DNA of 5,884 nucleotides from an uncultured Micrococcaceae bacterium (GTDB lineage: Bacteria; Actinomycetota; Actinomycetes; Actinomycetales; Micrococcaceae). The notes under the pieces are model-generated. The model did no database searches. It saw nothing but the letters and a program-made list of their open reading frames with translations, and had not been told where the DNA came from. Location: positions 1 through 5,884 of the forward strand of contig CALBOC010000249.1 of the NCBI GenBank assembly GCA_937896705.1. The letters run 5' to 3'. A program made the translations under genes and the position numbers. Of this stretch, positions 4,956 to 5,884 are shown in pieces (the first letter of the stretch is position 1; the number at the start of each line of letters is the position of its first letter).

Positions 4956-5884
4956 GTGGACAATACCAGCACGGATCGGCAGCCAGGGGATCGGCGCCCA
5001 ACTCAAGAGGACCGTTCAGCGCGCATCGCCGTGACGGTTTTTCCGGTTATCATTATTGCCGCATTTCTGATCGGATTCATGTTTCCGGAACAGACCGCTC
5101 CGCTAGCGCAATACACCAGCGTCGCTCTCGGAATTATCATGTTCGCAATGGGAATTACGCTAACCGTCCCTGACTTTGCGCTGGTTCTGAAACGGCCACT
5201 GCCAATTCTGTTGGGTGTTGTAGCGCAATATGTGCTGATGCCCGCGGCTGCCGTGGCGTTGGTCTTTGTATTCCAATTGCCACCAGAATTGGCCGTTGGT
5301 GTGATCCTCGTCGGATGCGCACCAGGCGGGACATCATCGAATGTCATCACCTATCTCGCCAAGGGAGACGTTGCGCTATCGGTCACAATGACATCGGTGT
5401 CGACGTTACTTGCCCCAATCTTCACCCCATTGCTGACGCTGTGGTTGGCCGGCACGCTCCTGCCGGTTGACGCCGGGTCGATGGCCATGTCCATTGTCCA
5501 GATGGTATTGATCCCAATTGTGGCTGGACTGCTGGTGCGCTGGTTACTGCGTAGCTGGGTCGAAAAGGTTCTGCCACTTTTACCATGGGTCAGCGTACTG
5601 GGTATCTCTTATGTTGTCATCGCCGTGGTCTCTGGCTCAGCCGACAGCATCGTTGAAGCTGGCTTGCTCGTACTGGCGGTAGTGGTCTTGCACAACGGGC
5701 TGGGTTACTTGCTGGGATATTTTGCAGCCAGACTGTTCAAATATCCAGAACGGGTCGCGCGCACTACCTCCGTTGAAGTCGGGATGCAGAACTCAGGGTT
5801 GGCAGCCACATTGGCGGCAGCACACTTCAATCCGGTCGCGGCACTGCCCGCGGCGGTATTCAGTGTGTGGCACAATATTTCCGG
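4956..5884 (+). CDS. BASS-family transporter (bile acid:sodium symporter-like), 3' truncated
   Basis: The window holds 309 complete codons of an inner-membrane Na+-coupled organic-anion transporter. After a polar N-terminus (1-23), hydrophobic segments run almost continuously; the two diagnostic signatures are GCAPGGTSSNVITYLAKGD at 120-138, the first crossing helix with Na+-site residues, and EVGMQNSGLA at 274-283, the second crossing helix. VFSVWHNISG at the window edge is near the usual C-terminus, so few residues are missing. The frame has no stop from 4908 onward. GTG 4956 has GGGA 6 nt upstream; GTG 4944, four codons earlier with AAGGA 4 nt upstream, is a real alternative. BASS members carry bile acids, pyruvate, pantothenate and other carboxylates or sulfonates; substrate is not predictable here. 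Transcribed away from arfB. Confidence 0.92.
   Translation, partial: MDNTSTDRQPGDRRPTQEDRSARIAVTVFPVIIIAAFLIGFMFPEQTAPLAQYTSVALGIIMFAMGITLTVPDFALVLKRPLPILLGVVAQYVLMPAAAVALVFVFQLPPELAVGVILVGCAPGGTSSNVITYLAKGDVALSVTMTSVSTLLAPIFTPLLTLWLAGTLLPVDAGSMAMSIVQMVLIPIVAGLLVRWLLRSWVEKVLPLLPWVSVLGISYVVIAVVSGSADSIVEAGLLVLAVVVLHNGLGYLLGYFAARLFKYPERVARTTSVEVGMQNSGLAATLAAAHFNPVAALPAAVFSVWHNIS

Overview
The window is a piece of a moderately GC-rich Gram-positive chromosome, most likely an actinobacterium and perhaps Micrococcales. This rests on protein style (FadD-type ligase, PadR regulator, an actinobacterial-looking PWWYH membrane protein), frequent GTG starts and at least one probable leaderless start. Genus cannot be fixed from sequence alone. 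Coding is dense: seven clear genes plus a partial gene at the left edge fill nearly everything, and no RNA gene, insertion sequence, CRISPR array or integrase is visible.

Left block (1-3248): the C-terminal half of an acyl-CoA synthetase reads rightward and overlaps tail-to-tail by 11 bp with a leftward three-gene operon. In order of transcription the operon is a PadR repressor (about 3239 to 2916), a predicted membrane protein with a DUF5808-like segment (2919 to 2212, ATGA overlap with padR) and a complete FAD-dependent aromatic-hydroxylase-type monooxygenase (2179 to 881). A 19-bp imperfect palindrome overlapping a -10-like element upstream of padR is a good candidate for its operator, so the operon is probably self-repressed and induced by a small molecule.

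Middle block (3249-4261): after a divergent intergenic region of about 240 bp comes a rightward two-gene module, a four-helix membrane protein overlapping a small winged-helix regulator by 8 bp. Its control region is the most striking feature here. Two nearly identical 21-bp inverted repeats (CTTTCCA-N3-TGGAAAG core) lie 27 bp apart, one over the inferred -35 and one over the -10 boundary and the start codon itself. The spacing fits a leaderless promoter whose transcript starts at the A of the ATG. The small regulator is the obvious candidate ligand for these sites.

Right block (4262-5884): leftward arfB encodes the GGQ-type ribosome-rescue peptidyl-tRNA hydrolase. It is followed by a divergent gap and a rightward BASS-family (bile acid:sodium symporter-like) transporter that runs off the window a few residues after its conserved C-terminal motif. 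The transporter and arfB have no evident functional link to the regulated modules.

I see no defence island or wholly new system. The novelty candidates are the tandem-palindrome leaderless switch with its uncharacterised membrane protein/regulator pair, and the PadR/membrane protein/monooxygenase operon placed back-to-back with it.
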